Source: Lewinella sp. W8 (GTDB lineage: Bacteria > Bacteroidota > Bacteroidia > Chitinophagales > Saprospiraceae). From it: DNA of 64,000 nucleotides. Both the position numbers and the translations under genes were made by a program. Positions 35,788 through 45,821 of the stretch are shown in pieces. Position 1 is the stretch's first letter. Every line of letters begins with the position of its first letter. Location: contig NZ_SNAQ03000008.1 of the NCBI RefSeq assembly GCF_004375085.3, positions 67,531 through 131,530 on the forward strand. The letters run 5' to 3'. The notes under the pieces are model-generated. The model saw only the letters and a list, made by a program, of their open reading frames with translations, was not told where the DNA came from and did no database searches.

Positions 35788-38700
35788 TTGAGCAACTCCT
35801 CTCCCCCGATCTGGTCCACGCCCTGGGCTGGACCCTCGTGCATACCCTCTGGCAGGCCGCCGTATACGCCCTGCTGCTCGGCCTCCTGTTGATCCTGCTG
35901 CGGAAGTACTCCGCCCAGGCCCGCTACGTGGTGGCCATCGGCCTCCTGGTGGCCTTTTTCGTAACCGTCGGCGTTACCTTTTATGGGTTACTTCCCGAGG
36001 AAACCGCTCCAATATCTTCCAACCTGACGACGGTGGAAATGATGAGCGATGGCCCGCGGGCCATACCGGAGGTCTCTCCGGCATCCACTACGGTCACTCC
36101 GGAAATCAGCACGCCCGGTTTTCGGGAAAGGGTCATTCGTTACTACAACGACCATCTGCCCCTGATCGTAACCCTCTGGTTGATGGGTGTATTGGTCCTG
36201 CAGTTGCGGCTGCTTGGCCAACTGGCCTTCGTGCAACGCCTGAAGAACTACGGAACCAACCGTTTTCCCACCGAATGGGCAACCAAAATTCAGGAACTTG
36301 AGGGAGCCCTCAAGCTGAGTAAGCCCGTGCGCTACCTGACGACGCACCGAATTTCCTCTCCCATGGTCATCGGGTGGCTCCGTCCGGCGGTGCTCTTCCC
36401 CGCGCCCATGCTGGAGAAACTACAAGAAAATCAGGTGGTAGCCATCCTGGCGCACGAATTGGCCCACGTCAAGCGTCATGATTTCGCCGTCAATTTGCTC
36501 CAGAGTCTGTTCTGTACCGTTTTCTTTTATCATCCGGCGGTATGGTGGATGTCGGCCCGGGTAGAGGAAGAGCGGGAACACTGCTGCGACGATATCGCCA
36601 TCCGGGCCACGGGGCAGCCAGTTGGCTACGCCAGAACCTTACTGGAGCTAAAGGAATCCGAACTGGCCAATCCCCGGATGGCCATGGCCTTCACCGGCAG
36701 CGGCAAAGGGTTCAAGGTGAGGATATCCCGCTTACTGTCCGGATATTTGGGCACGAGCACCTACGGCGAAGGATTCACCACCGCCGTCATCATTGCGGGT
36801 TGTATTGCGCTGGCCGTCAATCTGTCCGGTCAGCGGGAAGCTTCTCCGTTAACGTCCGACCTGAACGGTGAGTCTACCATCCTGCAGCAGCCGGAGGGGC
36901 CACCGGCACCTCCTCCCCCACCACCACCGCCCGCTCAACCCTCCGGCACCGAAGGCTTTATCCGCCCTACGCCCGAGTTAAGTCCGGAACAATCCCTCAA
37001 AGTCAACGACATGATGGAGGACCTGCTGGCGGGGCAATTACGGCTGGACCCCAACGATCCTCAGGGCACCTTCGAGCTCTTCATGCACGCCATTTACGAG
37101 GGCGAATTGGAGCTGGTCCAGTACTTTCTCGATAAAGGAGAGATCACCGACCTAAACCAGGCCGACCAGTTTGGCTACACGCCGCTGATGGCGGCGGCCA
37201 GTGAGCACCATACGGAGGTCACGCGCCTGCTACTCAAGCGCGGTGCGCAGGTCAATCACGTTTCCCCCAACGGCTGGACGGCCCTGATGGCCGCCGCCGA
37301 AGAAGGCGCCGTGGATGCCGTGAAACTGCTGCTGGAATCGGGGGCCGACGTCAACCTCAAGGGTAAGAATACACCCCATACGCCCCTGACCGTGGCGGCG
37401 GAAAATGGCCACACGGACATCTTCACCCTGCTGGTCACCCGCGGAGCGGACATCTTTAGCCTGGGCGACGACATTCACCCGCTGCTCGCCGCCGCTAAGG
37501 AGGGCGAACTCGGTACGGTGCGGCAGTTGATCGACCTGAAAACCGACCTGAACGTCACCGATCACGAGGGACGAACCGCCATCATGTACGCCACCGAAGA
37601 TGGGTTTGCGGAAGTTGTGGAAGAGTTGATTCGCCGGGGCGCGGACGCAGGTGCCACGGACTCCCGGGGGCGCACTGCCCTGCACTACGCAGCCGGCGAG
37701 GGCCACTTTGAGGTGGCCAAAGTATTGCTGAAGGCGGGACTCGACCCCAACCAACTGGACCACGAGGGTCACGCTCCGGTGGTGTACGCCGTGGATGACG
37801 GCCACGTGGACGTGATCCGGCTTTTCGTGGAGGTTGGTAAAGTAGACCTTGAGGCCCTGCGGGCCGGCGGACACGACCTGATGGAGATTGCCGCCAAGGA
37901 GGGGCACGAGCACGTGCTCGAGTATCTCCTCGATGGCAAGGCCATTGCAGTAGATGATGAAGAGGCCGTGGCCTCCTTCCTGGCCGCCGCCCGGGAAGGT
38001 AAGCTGAACATCGTCCGGCGGTTCGTTGCCGATGGCATGTCGGTTGACGTCCGCGACGAAGACGGATACCGGGCCCTGGATCTGGCTGCCCGCGAAGGCA
38101 AACTTACCACGGTGGAGTACCTGCTGGATCAGATGTCTTCCGACACCAAGCTGGAGCCGGCCTTTCTGCTCGCCGCCCGCGAGGGGAAATATTCGGTAGT
38201 CAAGTTGTTTTTAGAGCAACAAATTGATCCCCAGGCCACCGATCGCGACGGCTATACCGCCCTGGCACTGGCCGCCCGCGAAGGCAAACAGGAAGTGGTG
38301 GAGTTGTTGCGCCCCGCCGCATGGTCAAAGGAAGATCTCAACCTCCCCCTCCAGTTGGCGGCCCGCGAAGGAAAGCTGGCCACGGTCACCTACCTCCACC
38401 GGGAAGGCGCCGACCTCAACGCCGCCGATGAGGACGGCAATACCCCGCTCAGCCTGGCGGTACGGGAAGGTAAATACGCCGTAGCGCAGTACCTGATCGA
38501 GCAAGGCGCCGACGTAGCGGGTTCTTCCCGCGGGTGCAGTCCGGTATTCCTGGCCGCCCGCGAGCGGCAGGCGAGCCTGATCACCCTGCTGGCCAGCAAC
38601 AAGGCCGATCTGGAGAGTACCTGTTCCTACCGGGACATCGACTACTTTGACAACGGACGCGCCAACCGCAACACGATTGCGCAATACGAAAACGCGACCC

Positions 38701-39053
38701 CACTGGTGGTGGCCCTCACCGAAACCGACATGGCCAGCGTGAATGCCCTGATCCGGGCGGGAGCTAACGTGAACGCCCGCAGCCGAAAGCTGCGGTTTCT
38801 GGCCAACCGCAAACTGGACTACCGCGACAGCTTCAACCTGACCGAAGCCTCCATGCGCCAGCAATTCGACCTCGATTACGAAGCCGACGGCTGGACCCCA
38901 CTGATGGAAGCGGTGGAAACCGGCAACGCTGACTTCGTGATCCTCCTCCTGAAAAACGGCGCGGACCGCAGCCTGGCTACCGACCAGGGATTAACGGCCC
39001 TGCAACTGGCCAAAAACCTAAAACTAGACACCATCGTTCGCGCCCTACAGTAA
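35784..39053 (+). CDS. M56 (BlaR1-like) membrane metalloprotease fused to about 19 ankyrin repeats
   Basis: 1089 residues. N-terminal half: membrane helices, cytoplasmic zinc protease with HELAH at 224-228 and EREHCCDD at about 263-270, a further membrane helix at about 333-349. After a proline tract (about 370-384) the whole C-terminal 690 residues are ankyrin repeats, for example FGYTPLMAAASEHHTEVTRLL, RGRTALHYAAGEGHFEVAKVL, many with an AAREGK turn. In BlaR1 this position holds the extracytoplasmic penicillin sensor; here ankyrin repeats probably sense a protein or peptide ligand in the periplasm (inference from BlaR1 topology). Start overlaps blaI stop. Confidence 0.92.
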   Translation: MIEQLLSPDLVHALGWTLVHTLWQAAVYALLLGLLLILLRKYSAQARYVVAIGLLVAFFVTVGVTFYGLLPEETAPISSNLTTVEMMSDGPRAIPEVSPASTTVTPEISTPGFRERVIRYYNDHLPLIVTLWLMGVLVLQLRLLGQLAFVQRLKNYGTNRFPTEWATKIQELEGALKLSKPVRYLTTHRISSPMVIGWLRPAVLFPAPMLEKLQENQVVAILAHELAHVKRHDFAVNLLQSLFCTVFFYHPAVWWMSARVEEEREHCCDDIAIRATGQPVGYARTLLELKESELANPRMAMAFTGSGKGFKVRISRLLSGYLGTSTYGEGFTTAVIIAGCIALAVNLSGQREASPLTSDLNGESTILQQPEGPPAPPPPPPPPAQPSGTEGFIRPTPELSPEQSLKVNDMMEDLLAGQLRLDPNDPQGTFELFMHAIYEGELELVQYFLDKGEITDLNQADQFGYTPLMAAASEHHTEVTRLLLKRGAQVNHVSPNGWTALMAAAEEGAVDAVKLLLESGADVNLKGKNTPHTPLTVAAENGHTDIFTLLVTRGADIFSLGDDIHPLLAAAKEGELGTVRQLIDLKTDLNVTDHEGRTAIMYATEDGFAEVVEELIRRGADAGATDSRGRTALHYAAGEGHFEVAKVLLKAGLDPNQLDHEGHAPVVYAVDDGHVDVIRLFVEVGKVDLEALRAGGHDLMEIAAKEGHEHVLEYLLDGKAIAVDDEEAVASFLAAAREGKLNIVRRFVADGMSVDVRDEDGYRALDLAAREGKLTTVEYLLDQMSSDTKLEPAFLLAAREGKYSVVKLFLEQQIDPQATDRDGYTALALAAREGKQEVVELLRPAAWSKEDLNLPLQLAAREGKLATVTYLHREGADLNAADEDGNTPLSLAVREGKYAVAQYLIEQGADVAGSSRGCSPVFLAARERQASLITLLASNKADLESTCSYRDIDYFDNGRANRNTIAQYENATPLVVALTETDMASVNALIRAGANVNARSRKLRFLANRKLDYRDSFNLTEASMRQQFDLDYEADGWTPLMEAVETGNADFVILLLKNGADRSLATDQGLTALQLAKNLKLDTIVRALQ

Positions 39054-39097
39054 ACCCAGACTTATCCCATAACCCCACCTTCTAAAGTACCCCCGAC

Positions 39098-39114
39098 GAG
39101 CGCCCCGGGCGCTC
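39098..39114. repeat. 17-nt GC-rich palindrome between M56-ankyrin and TonB-receptor genes
   Basis: GAGCGCCC-C-GGGCGCTC in the 76-bp gap before the receptor start. It might attenuate or separate expression of the receptor from the upstream pair; there is no T-tract, so it is not a standard terminator. Confidence 0.5.
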
Positions 39115-39129
39115 CCTAAAAACCAAACC

Positions 39130-41523
39130 ATGCGTTTAATTACCCTACTTGGGTTACTGGCCCTGGCCAGCAACCTCTTAGCTACTGCTTTACCTAATTC
39201 CCCCATTAAAGCCGCCCTTTCGGGCACCGTGGTGACCGAAGACGGACAGCCCCTCGAATATGCTACCGTCTCCGCCTACACCAGTGAAAACACCCTGGCC
39301 AACGGTACGGTCACCGACGAAAAAGGCCAGTTTACCTTACAGCTTCCCCACGGTGACTACCAACTGAAGATCGAATTTATCGGTTTTGCTACCCGGGACA
39401 TTCCCGTTGAGCTTAGCGGCAAGACCGACCTGGGCAACATCACCATCGGCCAGGATGCCCTCACCCTCGAAGCCGTTGAAGTGCGGGCCGACAAAAGTCA
39501 GATGGAACTCAAGTTGGACAAGAAGGTCTTCAACGTGGGTAAAGACGCCCTCGCCCAGGGCGGAGACGCCACGGATGTTCTGGCTCAGGTGCCTTCGGTT
39601 ACCGTCTCGGCGGAAGGCTCCGTGAGTCTTCGGGGCAACGGCAGCGTGCGGATTCTCGTCAATGGCCGTCCATCCGCCCTGGCCGACAACGGTTCTTTGG
39701 AGGGCATCCCCGCCAACAGCATCGAACGGGTGGAGATCATCACCAATCCCTCGGCTAAGTACGAAGCGGAAGGTTCGGCGGGTATCATCAACATCGTCCT
39801 CAAGAAAAACCAGCAGCGTGGCTACGGCGGTACCATCAGCCTGGGAACGGGCTTCCCGGCCGACCACCGGGCCAACGTCAACCTGAACCTGCGCCACGAG
39901 AAGTTTAACGCCTTCGCCAACGTGGGGGGGCGCTACGCCAACTTCCGGGGAGACGGTGAATTGAGCCGGACGTCCACCATCGAGGGAGAAATCACCAACC
40001 TGGTGCGCGTCCCGGACATGGACCGCAACGACCGCGCCTATTCCGTCTACACCGGTTTTGACTACAACCTCAGTGAACGGGGGACCCTTACGGCCTCCTA
40101 TTCCAGATATGACGTCATCAACGACGACATCAGTGTCAATACCTACGACTACAGCGACGGGGAATTCGTTCCGTTTCGTTCGCTCCGCCAGGTGGAGGAC
40201 TACCTGGAACCCGGCCTGTATCAGCAAATCGACGTGCTGTACAATCACAATTTCTCGGATGAGCGAAAGCTATCGCTGCAATTCAGCCACGATCGCTGGG
40301 CCGAAACCGAAAGCCAGGGCGTCATGATTGAAGAGACCTTTCCGGCTCTGGCGTCCGTGGTGGATTACCAGACGGAAAGCATTGAGAGCAGCGAAGACTA
40401 CCTCGCGCAGGCCGATTACGAAGCTCCGCTGGGAGAATACGGAAAACTTGAACTGGGGTTACGGGCCGAAAGCCGGGTGATCAGCTCCGATTACTTCGCC
40501 GAGCGGGCCACCGAAAATGGCTATGCGCCCATCCCGGGTTTTGCGGCCAACAAGTTTGACTACTTCGAGCAAATCGGAGCGGCCTATTTCCAGTACGGAT
40601 ACGAAAAGGAGGCCATCGGTTTCCAACTTGGTCTGCGCGCAGAGACCATCGGTATTGAAACCGAAAACAGCGAGGAGGCCGCCAACAACATCAATAAGAA
40701 TTTTCTGCAGCTCTTTCCTTCCGCCAGTATTCAGTACAAACTGACCGACGGCATCAGTAGTCAGGTAAGTTACTCCCGGCGAATCCGTCGTCCGGCCTTC
40801 TGGCAGTTGAGTCCCTTTGCGGGCATCCGCCTGCCCTCCAGTTTGTTTTTTGGCAACCCCGACCTTAATCCCTCCTTCACCAATCGGGTGGAATGGAACC
40901 TTCTGATGCGCGGGGAAAAACTCACCTTCAACCCGGCGATATACTATTCCTTCATTACCGACTACTTCCAAAACGTACTCTCTCAGGAGCCCGGCAACCT
41001 TTTCGGCCTCAACGACGGCACCATCATTTCGCGCCCCACAAACCTGCAGCGGGAGGGAGCCTACGGCGTCGAAGCAGACCTGGGCTACCGGCCTACCGAA
41101 ACCCTTAACTTCAACCTCTACGGCCGCTACTACGGTTACAGCCAAAGGGGCAACGTGGAGGGGAGAAGCTTCGATTTCGATTTTGCCACCTGGACGGCCA
41201 GCATCCGGGCCCAGATTAGACTCCCCAAAGAGCTGAGTTTCCAGACCCGCATTGGCTACAACGCCTACCGGGAAGACGCCCAGTCCGAAAACCCCGGCGT
41301 ATTCAACGGCAGTGCGGCCATCAGTAAGGAATGGGACAATAAATACACCGTTACGGTCAACGTGTACGCTCCGCGTTACTTTCGCGAAAACACCTTTCTA
41401 CCCACCTTCCGGCAGGAGGATTTCTTCCAGTGGACCGGCTGGCGTTTCGGGTTGAACCTGCAATACCGATTTGAGAAGGGTGCTCGTGCCGAGGGACGTC
41501 GGCAGCGGGGAAGCATCCGCTAG
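39130..41523 (+). CDS. TonB-dependent outer-membrane receptor
   Basis: 797 residues: signal peptide (RLITLLGLLALASNLLATA), carboxypeptidase-regulatory domain (LSGTVVTEDGQPLEYATV), plug (VLAQVPSVTVSAEGSVSLRG, VLVNGRPS-like ILVNGRPSALAD, SIERVEIITNPSAKYEAEG), then a large beta-barrel of the outer-membrane-protein family 3 type. Imports a ligand or acts as signal receptor; no SusD partner. It starts 76 bp after the ankyrin protease on the same strand and may belong to the same regulatory circuit. Confidence 0.93.
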   Translation: MRLITLLGLLALASNLLATALPNSPIKAALSGTVVTEDGQPLEYATVSAYTSENTLANGTVTDEKGQFTLQLPHGDYQLKIEFIGFATRDIPVELSGKTDLGNITIGQDALTLEAVEVRADKSQMELKLDKKVFNVGKDALAQGGDATDVLAQVPSVTVSAEGSVSLRGNGSVRILVNGRPSALADNGSLEGIPANSIERVEIITNPSAKYEAEGSAGIINIVLKKNQQRGYGGTISLGTGFPADHRANVNLNLRHEKFNAFANVGGRYANFRGDGELSRTSTIEGEITNLVRVPDMDRNDRAYSVYTGFDYNLSERGTLTASYSRYDVINDDISVNTYDYSDGEFVPFRSLRQVEDYLEPGLYQQIDVLYNHNFSDERKLSLQFSHDRWAETESQGVMIEETFPALASVVDYQTESIESSEDYLAQADYEAPLGEYGKLELGLRAESRVISSDYFAERATENGYAPIPGFAANKFDYFEQIGAAYFQYGYEKEAIGFQLGLRAETIGIETENSEEAANNINKNFLQLFPSASIQYKLTDGISSQVSYSRRIRRPAFWQLSPFAGIRLPSSLFFGNPDLNPSFTNRVEWNLLMRGEKLTFNPAIYYSFITDYFQNVLSQEPGNLFGLNDGTIISRPTNLQREGAYGVEADLGYRPTETLNFNLYGRYYGYSQRGNVEGRSFDFDFATWTASIRAQIRLPKELSFQTRIGYNAYREDAQSENPGVFNGSAAISKEWDNKYTVTVNVYAPRYFRENTFLPTFRQEDFFQWTGWRFGLNLQYRFEKGARAEGRRQRGSIR

Positions 41524-42144
41524 GAGCAGAGTATTCGGTGAGTTAATCGGTTGACTGATCTAAGCCTTGGATGATTCCGTATCGGCAGGAAATTTGTGGG
41601 ATGGCATTAGCGTTATACCTCTCCGGTATTTGTAGTTCATCCAGTAATGTTTGATTCAACCTTCCTAGGTTCCGGGCTTTACGAAAATCATGATCACCTT
41701 ACAGTAGAAATCATTCATCCAAGGGGTAAGCACCTGGTGTCGCCTTTCCCCGAAAGGCGACCACACCATCAAAGAAGGTAAGATTGGACAAGATCAATTG
41801 GCCACATCCTTTGGCGGGAAGTCCGTTAGTTACCCCGTCTGATTGGGTTTCCTTTCGGGGAAAGGAAACACCATTTAACCTGAATCATAGGGTATTTTCT
41901 CAAGAGGTACTAAGGATTGGCGTCTGAGTCGTCAGACTAATGGCCACAGTCTAGCAACGAACACACTAACATGAAGTGGAAAAGAAATCGTTTTCACAGG
42001 CCAAGAGGCCCAAAGCAAAGTACGGTTGTAACTCTACGCCACTGCAGGGGTTACAACTTTGCGCTAACCGACAAATTACCTGCCGCGACTGTGCACCCTA
42101 TTGAACATAACGGAACGGCCTATCGCTAGGCTCAAGATAAAAGC
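41524..42144. other. Gene-free stretch with several hairpins
   Basis: No coding region is visible. It contains two related perfect hairpins: GTCGCCTTTC-CCC-GAAAGGCGAC (41739-41761) and GTTTCCTTTC-GGG-GAAAGGAAAC (41847-41869), each followed by ACACCAT after a few bases, and an inverted repeat GTTGTAAC...GTTACAAC at 42025-42057. The stem changes are compensated on both arms. Confidence 0.7.
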
Positions 42145-43641
42145 CTAATAGTTGGCCAGTACCTCCTTCCGATGCAGGAGGTACTGGTCATTTGGCCCAT
42201 ACTCCAGGCCCTCGTTGACGTAGCTGCGGGCCAGTTGGTAGTCCCCCATCCGGAAGTAATAATCGGCAGCGGAGGCAAATACCGTCAGGGTCCATAGGTT
42301 ACGTTCCCGGCCAATGGGAATGTTGATCAGGGCCTCCCGAAATTGCGCCAGGGCCAGCTTGGCTTCCGTAACCTGATCGGTAGCGTAGAGGTCACGTACC
42401 TTCCACGCCTTTTCTCGCAGCAGCAGGTCGGCAAAGCGATCCTGACGCTGAATGAAGGGATAATTGGCCGCCGCACTTTCTACCTGACGCTGGAATTCCT
42501 CTCCCTTGGCCGAGGTGTTGCGTAAACCATCGATGACGAGTTCTCCCAGGATGTAGCGTACCGTCTCATTTTCGGGCTGCAGGCGGTAGAGGTGCTCGGC
42601 CATCCGCTTGGCCAGGTCCAGGCGTCCCTTTTTGTGGTAGTGGGTCAGTAGCCGCAAATCTTGCAATTGCCGCAGACTTTCGGCCCACGCCGTCTGGTTC
42701 TCCGGTGCCCGATCCAGAAAGCTCGTCAGGAGGATTTGTGCCTCGTGTTCCTCTTCGCGGGCCAGCAGGAGCTGCTGTTCCTTATCGAAGTGCTGCAGCA
42801 GGGCCGCGGGGAGATAGCGATTATCGGGATTTTCCCGCCACTGCTGGAAAAACTCGTCCACTTCGCCCTCCATTTCCGGACGGGTGATGGCCGCCACCTG
42901 CAGCTCCGCCGCCCGGCGAAGAACTAAAAAAGCCAGGCGCTCTTCCCGGCGCATTCCCTCGTCAATCAGGGTGATGCAGCGGGCGTAGTCCCGCTCTCCG
43001 TAAGCCACCTGTGCCCGGCGGAACAAGAGATAGGCCGACAGCTGGCCGAAGGTGAGCTTCCGTTCCGGAGCATAGTGGTATTTGTAGAAAAAAGCATCGG
43101 CTTCTCCGGCGGTCATGGACGGGATGTCTTCCTCCAGGGTCGCCCGGATGATGGACAGGTATTCCCGGCGGAATACCCGTTCGGCCTTATCGTCCCGCTT
43201 GACGGTGGCCGGGTGCCGGACCGTGACGGCAGCTCCCGCGGGATCCGCCACCAGGTAGCTTTCCCAGTGATCGACGAAGCCGTCGTAATCAATGTCGAAG
43301 TGCTCGAAGGTCAGGGCCGTCAGGACCGCCGCCGTAGCGTCGTTGTAGTGCCCCTTGCGGAAGGCCGCCGCCAAATCCGCCTCCGCCCGGTAGGTGCGCA
43401 GGTAGCTTTTCTCCAGCCGGGCCTTGATCCGGGAAACCTGCTTGTTCAGCGATTTCCGGGTGATCTTGTCCTCTTCCCGCAGCGAGCGCAACATGCCATC
43501 AATGCGCTGGTAGAGGAATTGCCGCTCGTTGACCGTTGCCGGGTCATCGCCGGGCAGAAGCAGCCGGAGGCGGACGGATAAATCATCGGCGCTCAGGCCC
43601 GCAGTCAAAACAATCAAAAAGGCGAGTAGGAGAATGCGCAT
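42145..43641 (-). CDS. Exported TPR-like protein of unknown function
   Basis: 498 residues with a signal peptide (RILLLAFLIVLTAGLSA). The rest is almost entirely helical, with TPR-like pairs (KGRLDLAKRMAEHLYRLQPE, MGDYQLARSYVNEGLEYGPN) toward the C-terminus. No catalytic motif is visible. Probably a periplasmic scaffolding or bookkeeping protein; specific role unknown. Monocistronic, 137 nt after the DinB stop. Confidence 0.8.
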   Translation of the reverse strand: MRILLLAFLIVLTAGLSADDLSVRLRLLLPGDDPATVNERQFLYQRIDGMLRSLREEDKITRKSLNKQVSRIKARLEKSYLRTYRAEADLAAAFRKGHYNDATAAVLTALTFEHFDIDYDGFVDHWESYLVADPAGAAVTVRHPATVKRDDKAERVFRREYLSIIRATLEEDIPSMTAGEADAFFYKYHYAPERKLTFGQLSAYLLFRRAQVAYGERDYARCITLIDEGMRREERLAFLVLRRAAELQVAAITRPEMEGEVDEFFQQWRENPDNRYLPAALLQHFDKEQQLLLAREEEHEAQILLTSFLDRAPENQTAWAESLRQLQDLRLLTHYHKKGRLDLAKRMAEHLYRLQPENETVRYILGELVIDGLRNTSAKGEEFQRQVESAAANYPFIQRQDRFADLLLREKAWKVRDLYATDQVTEAKLALAQFREALINIPIGRERNLWTLTVFASAADYYFRMGDYQLARSYVNEGLEYGPNDQYLLHRKEVLANY

Positions 43642-43789
43642 GGGTGCAGGCGGAGGGATTTGTCTACGAAGATACGTGGTTTGGACGCAGTTTTTCGGAG
43701 TCCGTCACCGAAGGGGAAAACTTACCAAGTCAACGATCAGGAGATCATCCTCGTATGTTCGGGCCCGATTCTCTCTACTTACGGGTACC

Positions 43790-44308
43790 TCACTGGTACC
43801 TTTCCCGGAAGATGGTGGCGTGGTGGTAGGTGTGTCCGCAAATGATGAATCCCTGGGCCGCCGCCGTGATCCGGTGGCCGCTGGCCGTACCGGCCCGCAT
43901 TAAATCCTCTTCCCACAGGCTGGTGAACAAGATGGTGGTAGCGGCCCGGACCAGACGGAATTCTTCCAGCATGTGTCGGTACGACCGTCGGTCGACGTCG
44001 GCCACGGCAGCATAGGCGTCCTGATCAAAGCCAGGCATGGGCGTCGTATCTCCCCGCACGATGCGCAGCGCCCGGGTCGTAAAGATTCTTTCCGTATCAG
44101 TGATGTGCTGGAGGCACTGCTTGATGGTCCACTTACCGGGCGCGTAGGCGTAGTCTTCCCGGTCTTCGGTCACGTTGGTCAAATAATCCAACAGCGCAGC
44201 CTCGCTTTCACCGAGCGCCGACCGCAGGCTCAAGTCCGGTACGGCATCGACGTAACCCGCGTAAAAGTCTGCGTAGTCTCCGGGTTTAAGAACACTTTTT
44301 CTGATCAT
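43790..44308 (-). CDS. DinB superfamily protein
   Basis: 172 residues, four-helix bundle family with a metal site of three histidines: one in CLQHITDTERIFTTRALRI (shortened: QHITDTER) and the pair in GHTYHHATIFRERY. Related proteins are bacillithiol- or mycothiol-dependent transferases or damage-inducible proteins; exact activity is unknown. The open frame continues to 44419 but the ATG at 44308 gives the family start MIRKSVLKPGDY. Confidence 0.88.
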   Translation of the reverse strand: MIRKSVLKPGDYADFYAGYVDAVPDLSLRSALGESEAALLDYLTNVTEDREDYAYAPGKWTIKQCLQHITDTERIFTTRALRIVRGDTTPMPGFDQDAYAAVADVDRRSYRHMLEEFRLVRAATTILFTSLWEEDLMRAGTASGHRITAAAQGFIICGHTYHHATIFRERYQ

Positions 44309-44695
44309 TGGTGTGGGTTTGGGGTAAATCTGGTGGGCGTGGCCGCAAGATAAGCAGGCCGGAGAATGTGGTGCTCTAATCCCGGTATTAAGTACGATAA
44401 GCCCTTCACTGCTGAGCATGAATGATTACCCCCGACACCGCCCCGAGCGGTGCCGGACATCAACCGGAATATCCGGGTATTCCGATCTGCTTTGCCACCG
44501 GAATTTTCGTGGCACCTGCCCTCCGGGCCCTTCCGAAAACCTCCCTCTCAGGCTAAAAGTCCGCCGTGACCGGGTTCGGCCGAAAGGGATTCCCCGACTT
44601 ACGGTCCGGCAATCGATTTCATGGTAAATTCCTTCGGTCAGCGTCCTACCATTCTACCATCCTTTGGTATCTTCCGCACCAAATAAAAAAAGATC
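44309..44695. other. Gene-free stretch with two hairpins
   Basis: Nothing coding is seen. Two small inverted repeats: CACCGC-CCCGA-GCGGTG at 44436-44452 and CGGAATA-TCCGGG-TATTCCG at 44465-44484. They may be short repeats or the regulatory region for the sugar isomerase gene to the right. Confidence 0.6.
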
Positions 44696-45751
44696 ATGAC
44701 CACAATTCAGGGTCCCGCCATTTTCCTGGCGCAGTTCATGGGCGACGAGCCTCCCTTCAACAACCTCGACGACATTTGTAAATACATGGCCAACCTGGGC
44801 TACAAGGGAATTCAGATTCCTACCTGGGACAGCCGACTCATCGATCTCCAGCAGGCTGCGGAAAGCAAGGGGTACTGTGATGATCTCAAGGGACGGATCG
44901 CCGACCACGGCCTGGTGGTTACCGAACTGGCCAGCCACCTGCAGGGACAGCTGGTGGCCGTACACCCCGCCTACCAGAAAATGTACGAAGGTTTTGCGCC
45001 CGCCGAAGTGGCCGGCAACGCCAAGGCCACCCAGGAGTGGGCCGTGCAGCAGATGAAGTGGAACGCCAAGGCCAGTATGAACATGGGGCTGAAGGCCCAC
45101 CCCTCCTTCCCCGGCGCCCTGCTGTGGCCCTACCTCTACCCCTGGCCACAACGCCCCGCCGGACTGGTAGAAGAAGCCTTCGGTGAACTGGGCAAACGCT
45201 GGAAACCCATTCTCGACGTCTTTGACGAATGCGGCGTAGACGTTGGCTACGAACTCCACCCCGGAGAAGACCTCTTCGACGGTACCAGTTTTGAAATGTT
45301 CCTGGATCACGTGGACAATCACCCCCGCGCTCAGATCAATTACGACCCAAGCCACTTCGTGCTGCAGTGCCTGGACTACCTCGAATTCATCGACATCTAC
45401 CACGAGCGCATTTGCGCCTTCCACGTCAAGGACGCCGAGTTTAATCCCAGTGGCCGTCAGGGCGTTTACTCCGGCTACGCCGGATGGGTCAATCGCGCCG
45501 GACGCTTCCGCAGCCTGGGCGACGGACAGGTCGACTTCAAGGCCATCTTCAGCAAGCTCAGCCAGTACAACTACGACGGTTGGGCGGTCCTGGAATGGGA
45601 ATGCGCCATTAAATCCAGCGACCAGGGTGCCGCCGAAGGTGCTCCCTTCATCGCCGAACACATCATCAACGTCACCGAGCGCGCCTTCGATGACTTTGCC
45701 GACGCCGGCACGGATGCGGAAACCAACCGCAAGATCCTGGGCCTCGGCTAA
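44696..45751 (+). CDS. Sugar phosphate isomerase/epimerase (AP-endonuclease 2-type TIM barrel)
   Basis: 351 residues. A TIM barrel with metal-binding acidic residues at strand ends: YELHPGEDLFDG, INYDPSHFVLQ, AFHVKDAEFNPSG, VLEWECAIKS. Family members isomerise or epimerise sugars or related polyols; the substrate here cannot be fixed from sequence. Followed by a strong terminator. Confidence 0.9.
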   Translation: MTTIQGPAIFLAQFMGDEPPFNNLDDICKYMANLGYKGIQIPTWDSRLIDLQQAAESKGYCDDLKGRIADHGLVVTELASHLQGQLVAVHPAYQKMYEGFAPAEVAGNAKATQEWAVQQMKWNAKASMNMGLKAHPSFPGALLWPYLYPWPQRPAGLVEEAFGELGKRWKPILDVFDECGVDVGYELHPGEDLFDGTSFEMFLDHVDNHPRAQINYDPSHFVLQCLDYLEFIDIYHERICAFHVKDAEFNPSGRQGVYSGYAGWVNRAGRFRSLGDGQVDFKAIFSKLSQYNYDGWAVLEWECAIKSSDQGAAEGAPFIAEHIINVTERAFDDFADAGTDAETNRKILGLG

Positions 45752-45778
45752 ACATACACCACCGTTATGAAAACACCC

Positions 45779-45813
45779 CGGGCCCGCAGCAAGTCTGCGG
45801 GCCCGTTTCGTTT
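45779..45813 (+). terminator. Intrinsic terminator after the sugar isomerase gene
   Basis: Perfect 11-bp stem CGGGCCCGCAG / CTGCGGGCCCG with a 5-nt loop, followed by TTTCGTTT. Confidence 0.9.
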
Positions 45814-45821
45814 ACCGTCAC

